A stretch of 13,309 nucleotides of DNA from an uncultured Candidatus Saccharibacteria bacterium (GCA_934700415.1 CAKUXN010000016.1:1-13309); one strand, 5' to 3'. Shown: positions 1 to 7,179, counted from the first letter of the stretch. Program-made: numbers and translations. Notes: generated by a model from the letters alone, not told the origin.

Positions 1-552
1 CATGTACGGCGTAAAAATTGCAAAAAGAAGCGCAATAGCAAACAAGAAAGAATAAAATGGCTTCGGGCGTTTTTCTCCTTCGATTTTAGAGCCCAGCCAC
101 AATAGAAGTGTGGGCCAAAATACCAGCATAATAAGTGGGGTGCCAGACCCAGCCAAAAACAAGAACGGTGTTGATAATACAATAAGAACAGAAGCAAGAA
201 GCGAAACGTTACTTTTGAACCAGCGGTTAAGTAGAAGTACAAGAAGTAAACCTAAGGCCAAACCTATAACGACACTTGGCAACTTAATGGCATATGGAGT
301 TAATCCGAAGACTAGAATTGAAATTTTCTGTAGTACGCGATACGGCAAATTTATTAAATCACCATTTAGCGGCGCGTCAAAATTTAAGTAATAAGAGCTG
401 GTAGCCGACTCAATTTCAGCATCAGATAATCCATATTGAGCAAAAAGGGGTAATGAAAAAAGTAAAAACGTAAAAAGGATTCCGAGAACAATATAACCAA
501 TTATAAATCGGTATCTATATAAAAAAAGTTTAGAAATAACTAGTTTCTTCAC
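1..552 (-). CDS. Partial multipass membrane protein, possible GT-C (ArnT/PMT-like) glycosyltransferase
   Basis: An open frame of 184 codons runs from a GTG at 552 out of the left edge, so only the N-terminal part is visible. It begins VKKLVISKLF. A hydrophobic segment lies near residues 18-39, followed by an extracytoplasmic-looking loop (about 40-75) containing FDAPLNGDLINLPYRV. Further membrane segments lie near 76-110, 116-135 and 137-155, with another starting near 167. A first membrane helix, an acidic loop, then a train of helices is the layout of GT-C glycosyltransferases that use polyprenyl-phosphate sugars, but no catalytic motif can be confirmed from this fragment. The in-frame ATG-like triplet at 554 is followed at once by TGA in its own frame and cannot be the start. 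GTG 552 lies 17 nt after the dnaB stop, beneath a strong promoter that predicts a leaderless mRNA. The gene is real; its function is tentative. Confidence 0.7.
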   Translation of the reverse strand, partial: MKKLVISKLFLYRYRFIIGYIVLGILFTFLLFSLPLFAQYGLSDAEIESATSSYYLNFDAPLNGDLINLPYRVLQKISILVFGLTPYAIKLPSVVIGLALGLLLVLLLNRWFKSNVSLLASVLIVLSTPFLFLAGSGTPLIMLVFWPTLLLWLGSKIEGEKRPKPFYSFLFAIALLFAIFTPYM

Positions 553-558
553 ATAAGT

Positions 559-588
559 ATTATAACACCTATTCGCGAGTTTTATCAA
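559..588 (-). promoter_or_regulatory. Promoter for the membrane protein at 552 (predicted leaderless)
   Basis: On the minus strand there is TTGATA at 588-583, an 18-bp spacer, and TATAAT at 564-559 preceded by TGT, giving a full extended -10. Transcription should begin about 7 nt beyond the -10, at 552, which is the first base of the GTG start codon. The -35 lies inside the last codons of dnaB. Confidence 0.75.
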
Positions 589-1933
589 GTGACATAAAAC
601 GAAGCAGTTCTGGATGGAAGTATAGTTCAATCTTGCCGATTGCTCCATGACGATGTTTAGCAATCAAAAGCTCTGTGATATGAGTTTCTTCGTAGTTGTC
701 GTCATTTTGTTTGTAATAATCTGGACGGTGCAAGAACATGACAAGATCGGCATCCTGCTCGATAGAACCTGATTCCCTTAAATCTGACAAAACTGGTCTT
801 GGATCATCGCGCCCAGTTACATTACGGGAAAGCTGCGCCAATGCTACTACTGGAATTTCAAGCTCACGGGCCAAAATTTTAAGACCACGTGATATCTCCG
901 TCACTTCTTGTACGCGGTTGCCAGCGTAGCGATCAGAGCCAGAAATAAGCTGCAAATAATCTACTATTACGATACCTATGTCATGATCGTGCATCGCGCG
1001 CCGTGCTTTATTGCGAAGCTCTACAATGGTCATAGAGCTTGTGTCGTCAATATAAATTGGAATTTCATCCATTTCGCCTAGCGCGTCACCAATTTTAGAA
1101 AATTCTTCATCAGATAAATTCCCTGTTCGCATCTTCCAGTTATCCACACCAGATACGTCGGAAATCATACGATCGATAATTTCATTGGCTGCCATTTCCA
1201 TTGAAAAGAACAATACGCCTTTTTTATTCATGCTAGCAATGTTATAAGCTAAATTTTGTGCAAAAGTAGTTTTGCCCATCGCTGGACGCGCGCCAATAAT
1301 TACCAAATCACCCTTTTGAAAACCAGCTGTCTTTTTGTCTAAATCACGAAAGCCAGTCTTGAGCCCACGCAGCGCCCCTTTATTTTTATGTAATTCCTCA
1401 ATTCGGTCAAAGGCATCGGCGAGTAGTGTATCCATGGCGACATAATCACTACGTATGATTTTATCTGAAACCTCAAATAATTCTTTTTCAGCCGCGCCAA
1501 TCAAGTCACCGACGTTAGTTCCATCTTCAAATGCTTTATTTGCTATTTCAGAACCGGCTTTGATTAATTTGCGACGTGTAGAGGCATTTTCGATAATTTC
1601 CGCGTAAGCCTTAGCGTGCGAAGCTGCGGGCACAAAATTAGAAAGCTCAGTAAGATAGGTTGCGCCACCGACTTCTTTTAATTTTTTTAGCGATTTGAGC
1701 TCTGCCGTCAAAGTTAATAAATCAATCGGACGATGTTGGTCGTAAAGATTCATAATTGCTCCAAAAATAACTTGGTGCCTTTCTTCATAGAAATCTCTTG
1801 GTCTTAAAATAGTCAAAATTTCCGGCAATACTGCGTCAGAAATCATAATTGCACCGAGCAAAGATTTTTCGGCTACAATATCTTGAGGTGGCACTCGGCC
1901 ACTTGAGTTAGAACGGGTTACCTCCTGAGTCAT
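569..1933 (-). CDS. dnaB: Replicative DNA helicase DnaB
   Basis: This is the hexameric helicase that unwinds DNA at the fork, moving 5'-3' on the lagging strand and contacting primase and the clamp loader. The DnaB N-terminal helical domain covers about residues 12-115, and a linker leads to the RecA-like C-terminal domain from about 185. Visible motifs are Walker A GARPAMGKTT (214-223), Walker B IVIVDYLQL (321-329), RESGSIEQDADLVMFLHR (386-403) and the arginine-finger region KHRHGAIG (426-433; usually written K-x-R-N-G). The length of 454 aa is normal. The ATG at 1933 is chosen because GGAGAGG (1946-1940) sits 6 nt upstream; a GTG at 1948 in the same frame would add five residues but lacks a placed ribosome site. 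The start overlaps the end of dnaX by 26 nt, so translation is probably coupled. No terminator follows; readthrough into the next gene is likely. Confidence 0.97.
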   Translation of the reverse strand: MTQEVTRSNSSGRVPPQDIVAEKSLLGAIMISDAVLPEILTILRPRDFYEERHQVIFGAIMNLYDQHRPIDLLTLTAELKSLKKLKEVGGATYLTELSNFVPAASHAKAYAEIIENASTRRKLIKAGSEIANKAFEDGTNVGDLIGAAEKELFEVSDKIIRSDYVAMDTLLADAFDRIEELHKNKGALRGLKTGFRDLDKKTAGFQKGDLVIIGARPAMGKTTFAQNLAYNIASMNKKGVLFFSMEMAANEIIDRMISDVSGVDNWKMRTGNLSDEEFSKIGDALGEMDEIPIYIDDTSSMTIVELRNKARRAMHDHDIGIVIVDYLQLISGSDRYAGNRVQEVTEISRGLKILARELEIPVVALAQLSRNVTGRDDPRPVLSDLRESGSIEQDADLVMFLHRPDYYKQNDDNYEETHITELLIAKHRHGAIGKIELYFHPELLRFMSLDKTRE

Positions 1934-3254
1934 TTTGTACCTCTCCACCCATTATATCAGAAATTTTTGAAATTAGCTCGTCTTTATTGGTATTCGGATT
2001 CTCTCCTAAATCGTGAATCACTACCTTCATCCCACCAGCGGCACTGATGAGAATTTTCTTATTATTATCTTTTGACAAAATCATTTTGACGACGCGCTTT
2101 GCGGGATAAATATCCAAAATGTTACCGCTAACTGAATAATTAACTAATTTTAATTGCGACGAGATCGCATCGTTCATATGCTTTACTGTTTCGACAAAAT
2201 CGTTCCAAACGAAATTAATATTAGTTGGCGGAGTTATTTGGTTGGAATGTTCGGGAGTTTTCTGAATTGGCTTCGTGGGCAGCTCCTTTAAGCTCGCACT
2301 AATTTGGCTCGGCGGAGTTACACTGGACGGAATATTTAAAGTCAAAGCCACTAATAGCTTAGCTTCCACGAATGGCGCCTTGATTTCAGCTAATTTTGAT
2401 AAAAGTTGAATTAGCCCTGGACGCGGATTAGCGATAATGCTTGCAATTAGTTCCTCCACTAAAGTGTCAGCCTTAACTCCAGCGGAAAGCAACGATTTTA
2501 AAGACATGGAAATATTTGACAAGTCTTGCGTTTGGTAATAGCTCAATAATGCAGCAATTTTTTCATCTTCTGGAAGTCCCATTGCTGAAACAACGAGATC
2601 TTTAGTAATTTCGACATCCGAAAGTGTTGAAATCTGGTCAAGGAGAGACATTGAATCGCGAAACGAGCCGCCGCCTTTTTTAACAATTAGGTTAAGTGCA
2701 TCGTCGGAAATCTTAATTTTTTCTTTTTCGCAAACATTTTTTAAATAACCAAACATGACTTTTGTATCAGCTAACTTAAAAGTGTAAGTTTGCGCACGTG
2801 AAGTAATAGTTACAGGAACTTTATAGGCATCTGTTGTGGCCATAATAAATATTACGTGCTTTGGCGGCTCTTCTAAAGTTTTGAGCAAAGCATTGAAAGC
2901 TTCTTTAGTCAGCATATGCACTTCATCAATGATATATATTTTATATTTGCCTAAAGTTGGAGCAATCGCGGCCTTTTCACGTAGTTCCCTTATGTTGTCG
3001 ATCCCGCGATTGGATGCACCGTCGATTTCAATAATGTCTACATAATCATCCTCTAGCTCATATTTAAAGCCATTTACTTCATGTGCGAAAATTCTTGCTA
3101 CTGAAGTTTTGCCAGTGCCACGAGGGCCGATGAATAAATAGGCATGCGAAAATGTCTTATTTTTAATTGCATTAGAAAGTGGCTCAGTAATCTGAGGTTG
3201 ACCAACAACCTCGCCGAGTGTCATTGGGCGATAACGTCGATAAAGTGATTTCAT
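1908..3254 (-). CDS. dnaX: DNA polymerase III clamp-loader subunit DnaX (gamma/tau-like)
   Basis: This is the AAA+ ATPase motor subunit of the clamp loader that opens and places the beta sliding clamp. The start is MKSLYRRYRP at 3254; an in-frame extension to 3281 runs into the upstream gene and is not needed. Motifs are P-loop GPRGTGKT (43-50), IYIIDEVHML (106-115), sensor 1 MATTD (about 138-142) and sensor 2 GGGSFRDS (194-201). A proline-rich linker (about 310-345) leads to a C-terminal domain ending ISDIMGGEVQ, as in gamma/tau domain V. At 448 aa it is shorter than E. coli tau. The four-cysteine zinc module normally placed between the P-loop helix and the VIEID strand is absent: only about 20 cysteine-free residues join them. 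The SRC motif is SRA here. Its ATG overlaps the upstream stop codon (TAATG), and its end overlaps dnaB. Confidence 0.96.
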   Translation of the reverse strand: MKSLYRRYRPMTLGEVVGQPQITEPLSNAIKNKTFSHAYLFIGPRGTGKTSVARIFAHEVNGFKYELEDDYVDIIEIDGASNRGIDNIRELREKAAIAPTLGKYKIYIIDEVHMLTKEAFNALLKTLEEPPKHVIFIMATTDAYKVPVTITSRAQTYTFKLADTKVMFGYLKNVCEKEKIKISDDALNLIVKKGGGSFRDSMSLLDQISTLSDVEITKDLVVSAMGLPEDEKIAALLSYYQTQDLSNISMSLKSLLSAGVKADTLVEELIASIIANPRPGLIQLLSKLAEIKAPFVEAKLLVALTLNIPSSVTPPSQISASLKELPTKPIQKTPEHSNQITPPTNINFVWNDFVETVKHMNDAISSQLKLVNYSVSGNILDIYPAKRVVKMILSKDNNKKILISAAGGMKVVIHDLGENPNTNKDELISKISDIMGGEVQNDSGGNPF

Positions 3255-3772
3255 TACAAAGCAGCTTCTACGGCCGCCCACGTCGCCTGGTCATTATTTG
3301 CTGGAATTGTGACTGAGACTTGTGATCCATCGCGCAAGCGGAAATAAGTGACTGAAGCATAGAGTATCTGATATTCTTTACCAGCAACCTCCACAAAATA
3401 CTTGTCATCGTGGTGGGTTAACGTGCCGATAACGGTTTTTCTCTCGACAGGGCCAATTTGTTTATAGAGGAATTTACCGTCTTCAGTGATGGTTAATTTC
3501 ATAATATCACCTTCAACAAGCTTCGATTTAGAGGCATAATTAGCTGGTACTGGATAGTTCTTGCCATCTGGACCAATCATAATTTGGCCATCAAAAATTC
3601 CTTCAATAATCTTGCCTTCTGGTCCAGAGACTATTGTTTCACGTGGAGCAGTGATAGTATCACCATCACCAAGTACAGAAATCAATAGCTCTTTTGCGGC
3701 TGACAAATTAGTCTCAGCCTCGCTTAGGAGACTGCGCAGTCTTTTTATTTGTTTTTCTGGTATTTCAGACAT
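3254..3772 (-). CDS. Conserved unknown protein translationally coupled to dnaX
   Basis: A 172-aa soluble protein of unknown function. Residues about 3-34 form an amphipathic, probably coiled-coil helix (heptad-like leucines in IKRLRSLLSEAETNLSAAKELL). A beta-rich body follows, with glycine-rich turns GPEGKIIEG and GPDGKNYPVPANYASKSK, then LVEGDIMKLTI and IGPVERKTVIGTL, ending in a conserved-looking WAAVEAAL tail. The EGD and KL pattern suggests a small beta-barrel, but no named domain is recognised. From memory, not searched, similar sequences occur as conserved hypotheticals in CPR genomes. The ATG at 3772 is preferred, with AGGA 9 nt upstream; a GTG directly before it (3775) is the alternative. 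Its TAA stop shares one base with the dnaX ATG, so it is the first gene of an unknown-dnaX-dnaB operon. A replisome-related role is inference from position only. Confidence 0.85.
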   Translation of the reverse strand: MSEIPEKQIKRLRSLLSEAETNLSAAKELLISVLGDGDTITAPRETIVSGPEGKIIEGIFDGQIMIGPDGKNYPVPANYASKSKLVEGDIMKLTITEDGKFLYKQIGPVERKTVIGTLTHHDDKYFVEVAGKEYQILYASVTYFRLRDGSQVSVTIPANNDQATWAAVEAAL

Positions 3773-3804
3773 CACCTCGCATCCTGTCTAAATATAGTAT
3801 TAAT

Positions 3805-3836
3805 ATTATATTATACCCACGGCGTCGTAAAGTCAA
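3805..3836 (-). promoter_or_regulatory. Probable promoter of the unknown-dnaX-dnaB operon
   Basis: TTGACT at 3836-3831 is followed by two overlapping TATAAT hexamers (3815-3810 and 3810-3805). The spacers are 15 and 20 bp, neither ideal. The position, 33-64 nt upstream of the first gene, fits. It is less clean than the other promoters in the window. Confidence 0.5.
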
Positions 3837-3914
3837 GATTTTCCTTTAAAAGTTTTCCACCAAATTAACAGCGGTTAGCTGCAAAATGTTGTAAAAAATA
3901 CAATAAACATAAGC

Positions 3915-4967
3915 CTAATCTTTTTTGAATAAGCCAGTATGCTTTTTCCCGTCATAAAGCATGGTCGGAATACCTTTGACTCTTAGTCCACTCTCGATAA
4001 TATTGCGATTTTCGCTCATTTTGGTAGTTGTCTCTGGATAGTACGCGATTTTGCGGATATCGGCTAAACCTTCTTTGTCGAAGCCTTCTTCTTTTAACCA
4101 CCATTCAATCAAATAAGTGGCCTCCGTATCTGTATAATATTCATTTAAAAGGTTTTGATATGAAATACCGTCTTCGTCCTTTTCTGTAAAGATGTGGTCT
4201 AGAATTTTTACTGCAAGACCAGACCTAATTTGCTCGGCCGCAAACATATAACGTACTACGATTTCAGAGTTTTTAAATTTATAAGTTCCATCAGTATCTT
4301 GAATCGCAAATGGGACTAAATGCACATCATATTTGTCGAAGAATCCGGATTCCTTTTGATTGCGATATGAAATCATACATACTGAGCAGCCAGGGTCAAA
4401 GATGTCTACCGCAATTGGCTTATCAGCATTTTGCTCGGTCGCGATTGAAACATAATTAAAATTGTAGTCTTCGGCGTTGTAAGTTTTGAATTTGTCAGGA
4501 ATAGCTTCAAATATTTCTCCCCACTCTGTAAACCAACGACCAGTTGCTTCAAAAACATTTGATGGTTCCGGCTCGTCTATTGAACATACTTCCGCGCCAA
4601 GAGAACAGGCGGAAGGTTTCGTTACATTACAGCTCCCTAGTGCCCATAGCGCCAACAACGATTTGATGGCCGTAAGGAGGGCCCAAACAGCGATAATCAC
4701 TATTACTACTGAAATAATTTCAATCACCACCGATAATGGCTTTACCCATTTAGGGTGTTTTACAATTACGCGACTTAAAATGGTATTTTTGACGTCGTCT
4801 TTAAAGCCAGTCTCGCACTTTTGCAAACGTACCTTTTTCCAAAGACAACCCCAGGCTTTCTTGAATAATTTAAGATAGGCTTTTCCTACCTTTGGTTTAA
4901 ATATTGAAATAATGGCCACGAATACACCAATCAGGGCCAAGATAATAAAAGCAGCTATACACACCAT
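3915..4967 (-). CDS. Membrane-anchored thioredoxin-fold protein with CSVC motif
   Basis: Probable extracytoplasmic thiol-disulfide oxidoreductase. From ATG 4967 it has 350 aa. A hydrophobic helix lies near residues 2-23, then a lysine-rich, probably cytoplasmic loop (24-76) holding two cysteines (WGC, QKC). A second membrane helix covers about 79-108, then a short segment with three cysteines (113, 121, 128). From about 180 comes a thioredoxin-like domain with DPGCSVC (191-197) and the cis-proline motif KGIPT (331-335). The positive-inside rule places the redox domain outside the cytoplasmic membrane. The start is uncertain: GTG 4985 in the same frame, only 9 nt after the upstream gene, adds six residues, and neither start has a good ribosome site. 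It follows the cysteine-desulfurase-like gene, probably co-transcribed. DsbA, DsbG or another thioredoxin family member cannot be separated from sequence alone; the fold call is firm. Confidence 0.85.
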   Translation of the reverse strand: MVCIAAFIILALIGVFVAIISIFKPKVGKAYLKLFKKAWGCLWKKVRLQKCETGFKDDVKNTILSRVIVKHPKWVKPLSVVIEIISVVIVIIAVWALLTAIKSLLALWALGSCNVTKPSACSLGAEVCSIDEPEPSNVFEATGRWFTEWGEIFEAIPDKFKTYNAEDYNFNYVSIATEQNADKPIAVDIFDPGCSVCMISYRNQKESGFFDKYDVHLVPFAIQDTDGTYKFKNSEIVVRYMFAAEQIRSGLAVKILDHIFTEKDEDGISYQNLLNEYYTDTEATYLIEWWLKEEGFDKEGLADIRKIAYYPETTTKMSENRNIIESGLRVKGIPTMLYDGKKHTGLFKKD

Positions 4968-4994
4968 AATATATCCATTATACACCGAAAAGCT

Positions 4995-6158
4995 TTAGTT
5001 TATGATTTTTTCTAAAATGTTTTTGACTTTTGCAATGTCTTCAGGGCGATTGTGCAATCCAAGCGAAAAACGCATCAGTGGCGGCAGGCCAAGTACGTGA
5101 TCTAAATAATAATGCACGCAAAAATAACCAGTACGCGCCATGATATTTTCACGCGACAAGGCTTCACCCAGAAGGTGTGAATCGATACTCTCAACATAAA
5201 AAGACATTGTGGGGTTGGCTTCTTGGTTTATAAGATGCACTTTTTTTGATTCCTCCAAAAAATTATATAGTTCTGTGTAATTTTTCTTAAAAGTCTCCCA
5301 GTCTTTTTTAGGAACACCTTCGAGCCAATCAATTGCTACACCTAATCCGACAATTTCCCCCCAAGCCTGAAGGCCAGACTCAAATCTAGTGAAACGATGT
5401 TCTTTATTTGCCGAAGATAAAAGATAAGAATCTTTCTTGACGTCGTCTATCATGCCACCACCCAGCCAATTTGGCAATAAATACGCGCCCAAATCGTCGC
5501 GCCAAACAATAACGCCAAGCGACGGAGCATACATTTTATGTGCCGAAAAGCAAATGGCATCAACTTCTATCCCACGTAAAACATCTACAGAATGAGCCAT
5601 AGCCTGGGCAGCATCAATAATCAATATCCCACCAGCCTTATGTACAACCTTGTTCAATTCGTTTAAGTTTGCCAACTTTCTGCCGTCAAAATTACTGGCA
5701 CAGTTTACTATTACGATGGCCTTATTAAAGTCGTAGTCGCTTAAAGATATTGAGCCGTTTTCTTCTCGCTTTATCACCTCGCGCGGCAAACCTGTACGTT
5801 CCGAAAAGGCCATTGATGCCAAAAAAGGTGAATTATGCTCAATCTCACTGGTAATAATTTTGTCGAATTTAGTTGTGTCAATTTGGTTTAGAATTAAGTT
5901 GATCCCATAAGTAGTGTTGAGTGTAAAAGAAACAGTATATTTTTTAGCCTTAAGTTTTAAAAATTTTAAAACTTTTTCACGAGTAGCGTCGATTTTCTCG
6001 TCCGTGATTTTACCCCACTTGTATTTTACGCGTTCACCACAAGAATTATGCTCGGTATAATATTTATTCATTGCATCTATGACTGGCCGTGGCCGAAGGC
6101 TCTGACAGGCCGCATCGAAATACACTTCCCCTTCACCTAAATAGTCAAAATCTTTCAT
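4995..6158 (-). CDS. Cysteine desulfurase-like PLP enzyme (aminotransferase class V, SufS/CsdA group)
   Basis: A fold-type I PLP enzyme, probably taking sulfur from cysteine as a protein persulfide for tRNA thiolation or Fe-S assembly. Length 387 aa. Visible: a substrate-side start VYFDAACQS (12-20), His108 in EIEHNS, Asp182/Gln185/His189 in IIDAAQAMAHS, the Schiff-base lysine Lys208 in FSAHKMYAPSLG, RFESGLQAWGE (258-268), the presumed persulfide cysteine Cys347 in ARTGYFCVHY, and a C-terminal RFSLGLHNRPEDI. The cysteine loop normally reads RxGHHC; both histidines are replaced (YF). The segment after the lysine is MYAPSLGV rather than the usual YGPTGIGV. No SufU, IscU or other Suf gene is nearby; the next gene is a thioredoxin-fold membrane protein. 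The ATG at 6158 is fixed by an extended -10 just upstream. A related class-V lyase or transferase remains possible. Confidence 0.85.
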   Translation of the reverse strand: MKDFDYLGEGEVYFDAACQSLRPRPVIDAMNKYYTEHNSCGERVKYKWGKITDEKIDATREKVLKFLKLKAKKYTVSFTLNTTYGINLILNQIDTTKFDKIITSEIEHNSPFLASMAFSERTGLPREVIKREENGSISLSDYDFNKAIVIVNCASNFDGRKLANLNELNKVVHKAGGILIIDAAQAMAHSVDVLRGIEVDAICFSAHKMYAPSLGVIVWRDDLGAYLLPNWLGGGMIDDVKKDSYLLSSANKEHRFTRFESGLQAWGEIVGLGVAIDWLEGVPKKDWETFKKNYTELYNFLEESKKVHLINQEANPTMSFYVESIDSHLLGEALSRENIMARTGYFCVHYYLDHVLGLPPLMRFSLGLHNRPEDIAKVKNILEKIIN

Positions 6159-6165
6159 ATGATTA

Positions 6166-6174
6166 ATTATATCA
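6166..6174 (-). promoter_or_regulatory. Extended -10 promoter of the desulfurase-like gene (predicted leaderless)
   Basis: TGATATAAT at 6174-6166 is a perfect extended -10; no recognisable -35 exists because that position is occupied by the rplL terminator stem. Seven bases separate it from the ATG at 6158, so transcription should start at or within a base or two of the start codon. The first T of the TG is the end of the terminator T-tract. Confidence 0.7.
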
Positions 6175-6200
6175 AAAAATCACCCATAGGGTGATTTTTT
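6174..6200 (-). terminator. rplL intrinsic terminator (symmetrical)
   Basis: A perfect 12-bp stem, AAAAAATCACCC paired with GGGTGATTTTTT, encloses a three-base loop (6186-6188). The A and T tracts make it usable in both directions. It lies 23 nt beyond the rplL stop. Confidence 0.9.
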
Positions 6201-6223
6201 GCAATTAGCTAACTTAAGAAGAT

Positions 6224-6598
6224 TTAGGCGAGTTCTACGGTAGCGCCAGCCTCTTCGAGGGCTTTCTTCATAGCTTCAGCGTCAGCTTTAGCGACTTTTT
6301 CTTTCACAGTAGCAGGAGCACCATCGACGATAGCCTTAGCTTCGCCAAGACCAAGTCCAGTAGCTTCCTTCACAGCTTTGATGACGGCAATCTTCTGAGC
6401 ACCAGCGTCTTTCAAGACGACATCGTATTCAGACTTGCCTTCGTCAGCGGCAGCGCCATCAGCGCCACTAGCTACAGCTACAACAGCAGCAGCTGGCTCG
6501 ATGCCATATTCATCTTTGAGTAAAGTTTTAAGTTCGTTAACTTCAAGCACGGTCATATTGACAAGCTCTTCAGCCAACTTTTTGATATCAGTTGCCAT
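6224..6598 (-). CDS. rplL: 50S ribosomal protein L7/L12
   Basis: The multi-copy stalk protein that recruits and activates translational GTPases on the large subunit. The 124-aa product has the N-terminal dimerisation helices (about 1-33), a short alanine-rich hinge (35-54) and the compact C-terminal domain (about 56-124). The latter carries [20 protein letters not shown], the factor-binding helix pair, and [20 protein letters not shown]. Length and pattern are typical. The ATG is preceded by AGAAAGGA at a normal distance. It lies 27 nt after rplJ on the same transcript, under the L10 leader RNA, and is closed by the hairpin at 6174-6200. Unlike in most bacteria, rpoB does not follow; the next gene is a PLP enzyme. 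Confidence 0.97.
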   Translation of the reverse strand: MATDIKKLAEELVNMTVLEVNELKTLLKDEYGIEPAAAVVAVASGADGAAADEGKSEYDVVLKDAGAQKIAVIKAVKEATGLGLGEAKAIVDGAPATVKEKVAKADAEAMKKALEEAGATVELA

Positions 6599-6625
6599 AA
6601 ATAAATTCCTTTCTTAGGATTGCTA

Positions 6626-7129
6626 TTAAGCGGTTGCTTTTTCTTCTGCGTGTTTTTCGAGGCCAGAGACGATACCATTGACGCCAGAAAGGAGTGTATC
6701 CACAACTTGGGCGATAAGTTCGTTCTTGGTTGGAAGCGAGCCGAGGGTTTTAACTTCTTCAGTGCTAAGCGTAGCACCTTCGCCGTTAAAGCCACCTACA
6801 AGTTCCATTTTTGCGTGAGTCTTGGCAAATTTTGTCAAAACCTTTGCCGCATCGAAATCTTCGTCTGAACCCATTGCATAAAGAAGTTGACCAGTAAGGT
6901 TGGAAGCATCCGTGTCCTTATAAGCAGCAATTTCTTTCATTGCAACTTTGACTAAACGGTTCTTCACGACCTTAATTTTTACGTCAGACTCGCGTGCAAG
7001 CTTGCGGAGCTCTTGGAGTTCTGCGACAGTCAAGCCCTCGTATTTGGCGTAAACGACCATCTTCGAATTAGAAAGAAGTTCAGTAAGATCAGCAACCAAT
7101 GTGTTCTTTTTATCTCTTGAAATTGCCAT
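6626..7129 (-). CDS. rplJ: 50S ribosomal protein L10
   Basis: The base of the L7/L12 stalk: it binds 23S rRNA through its N-terminal domain and holds L7/L12 dimers on its C-terminal helix. The protein has 167 aa, a normal bacterial length. It starts MAISRDKKNTLVADLTELL with the family pattern YEGLTVAELQELRKLARES and KVVKNRLVKVAMKE. LGSLPTKNELIAQVVDTLL closes the globular domain, and a final helix (about 138-167) would carry the L7/L12 sites. AAAGGA lies 7 nt before the ATG. It is the first gene of the rplJ-rplL transcript, behind a 120-nt leader with the L10 regulatory RNA, so autogenous repression by L10 or the L10-L7/L12 complex is expected. Confidence 0.96.
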   Translation of the reverse strand: MAISRDKKNTLVADLTELLSNSKMVVYAKYEGLTVAELQELRKLARESDVKIKVVKNRLVKVAMKEIAAYKDTDASNLTGQLLYAMGSDEDFDAAKVLTKFAKTHAKMELVGGFNGEGATLSTEEVKTLGSLPTKNELIAQVVDTLLSGVNGIVSGLEKHAEEKATA

Positions 7130-7179
7130 AAAAAGTTCCTTTGGTTATTTAATATTTAGTTAGCTAATTGTTAAATAGC

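Noticed and set aside
110..391. Plus-strand 93-codon open frame near the left edge
   Set aside because: It lies opposite a continuous minus-strand membrane-protein frame (552 to 1) that has a promoter and typical hydrophobic helices; the plus frame has no ribosome site or recognisable product.
1908..1948. Possible programmed frameshift joining dnaX and dnaB
   Set aside because: dnaX ends with a normal domain V and dnaB has its own ribosome site and ATG at 1933; simple overlap explains the region. No slippery A-run with a stem was seen for a tau/gamma shift either.
3840..3912. Possible terminator after the thioredoxin-fold gene
   Set aside because: Only a weak GCAGC/GCTGT stem without a T-tract, and a TTGTA/TACAA repeat around six T's, are present; neither supports a terminator call.
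4486..4878. Plus-strand 130-codon open frame
   Set aside because: Antisense to the thioredoxin-fold gene, whose CSVC and cis-proline motifs and membrane helices are clear; the plus frame looks like a shadow.
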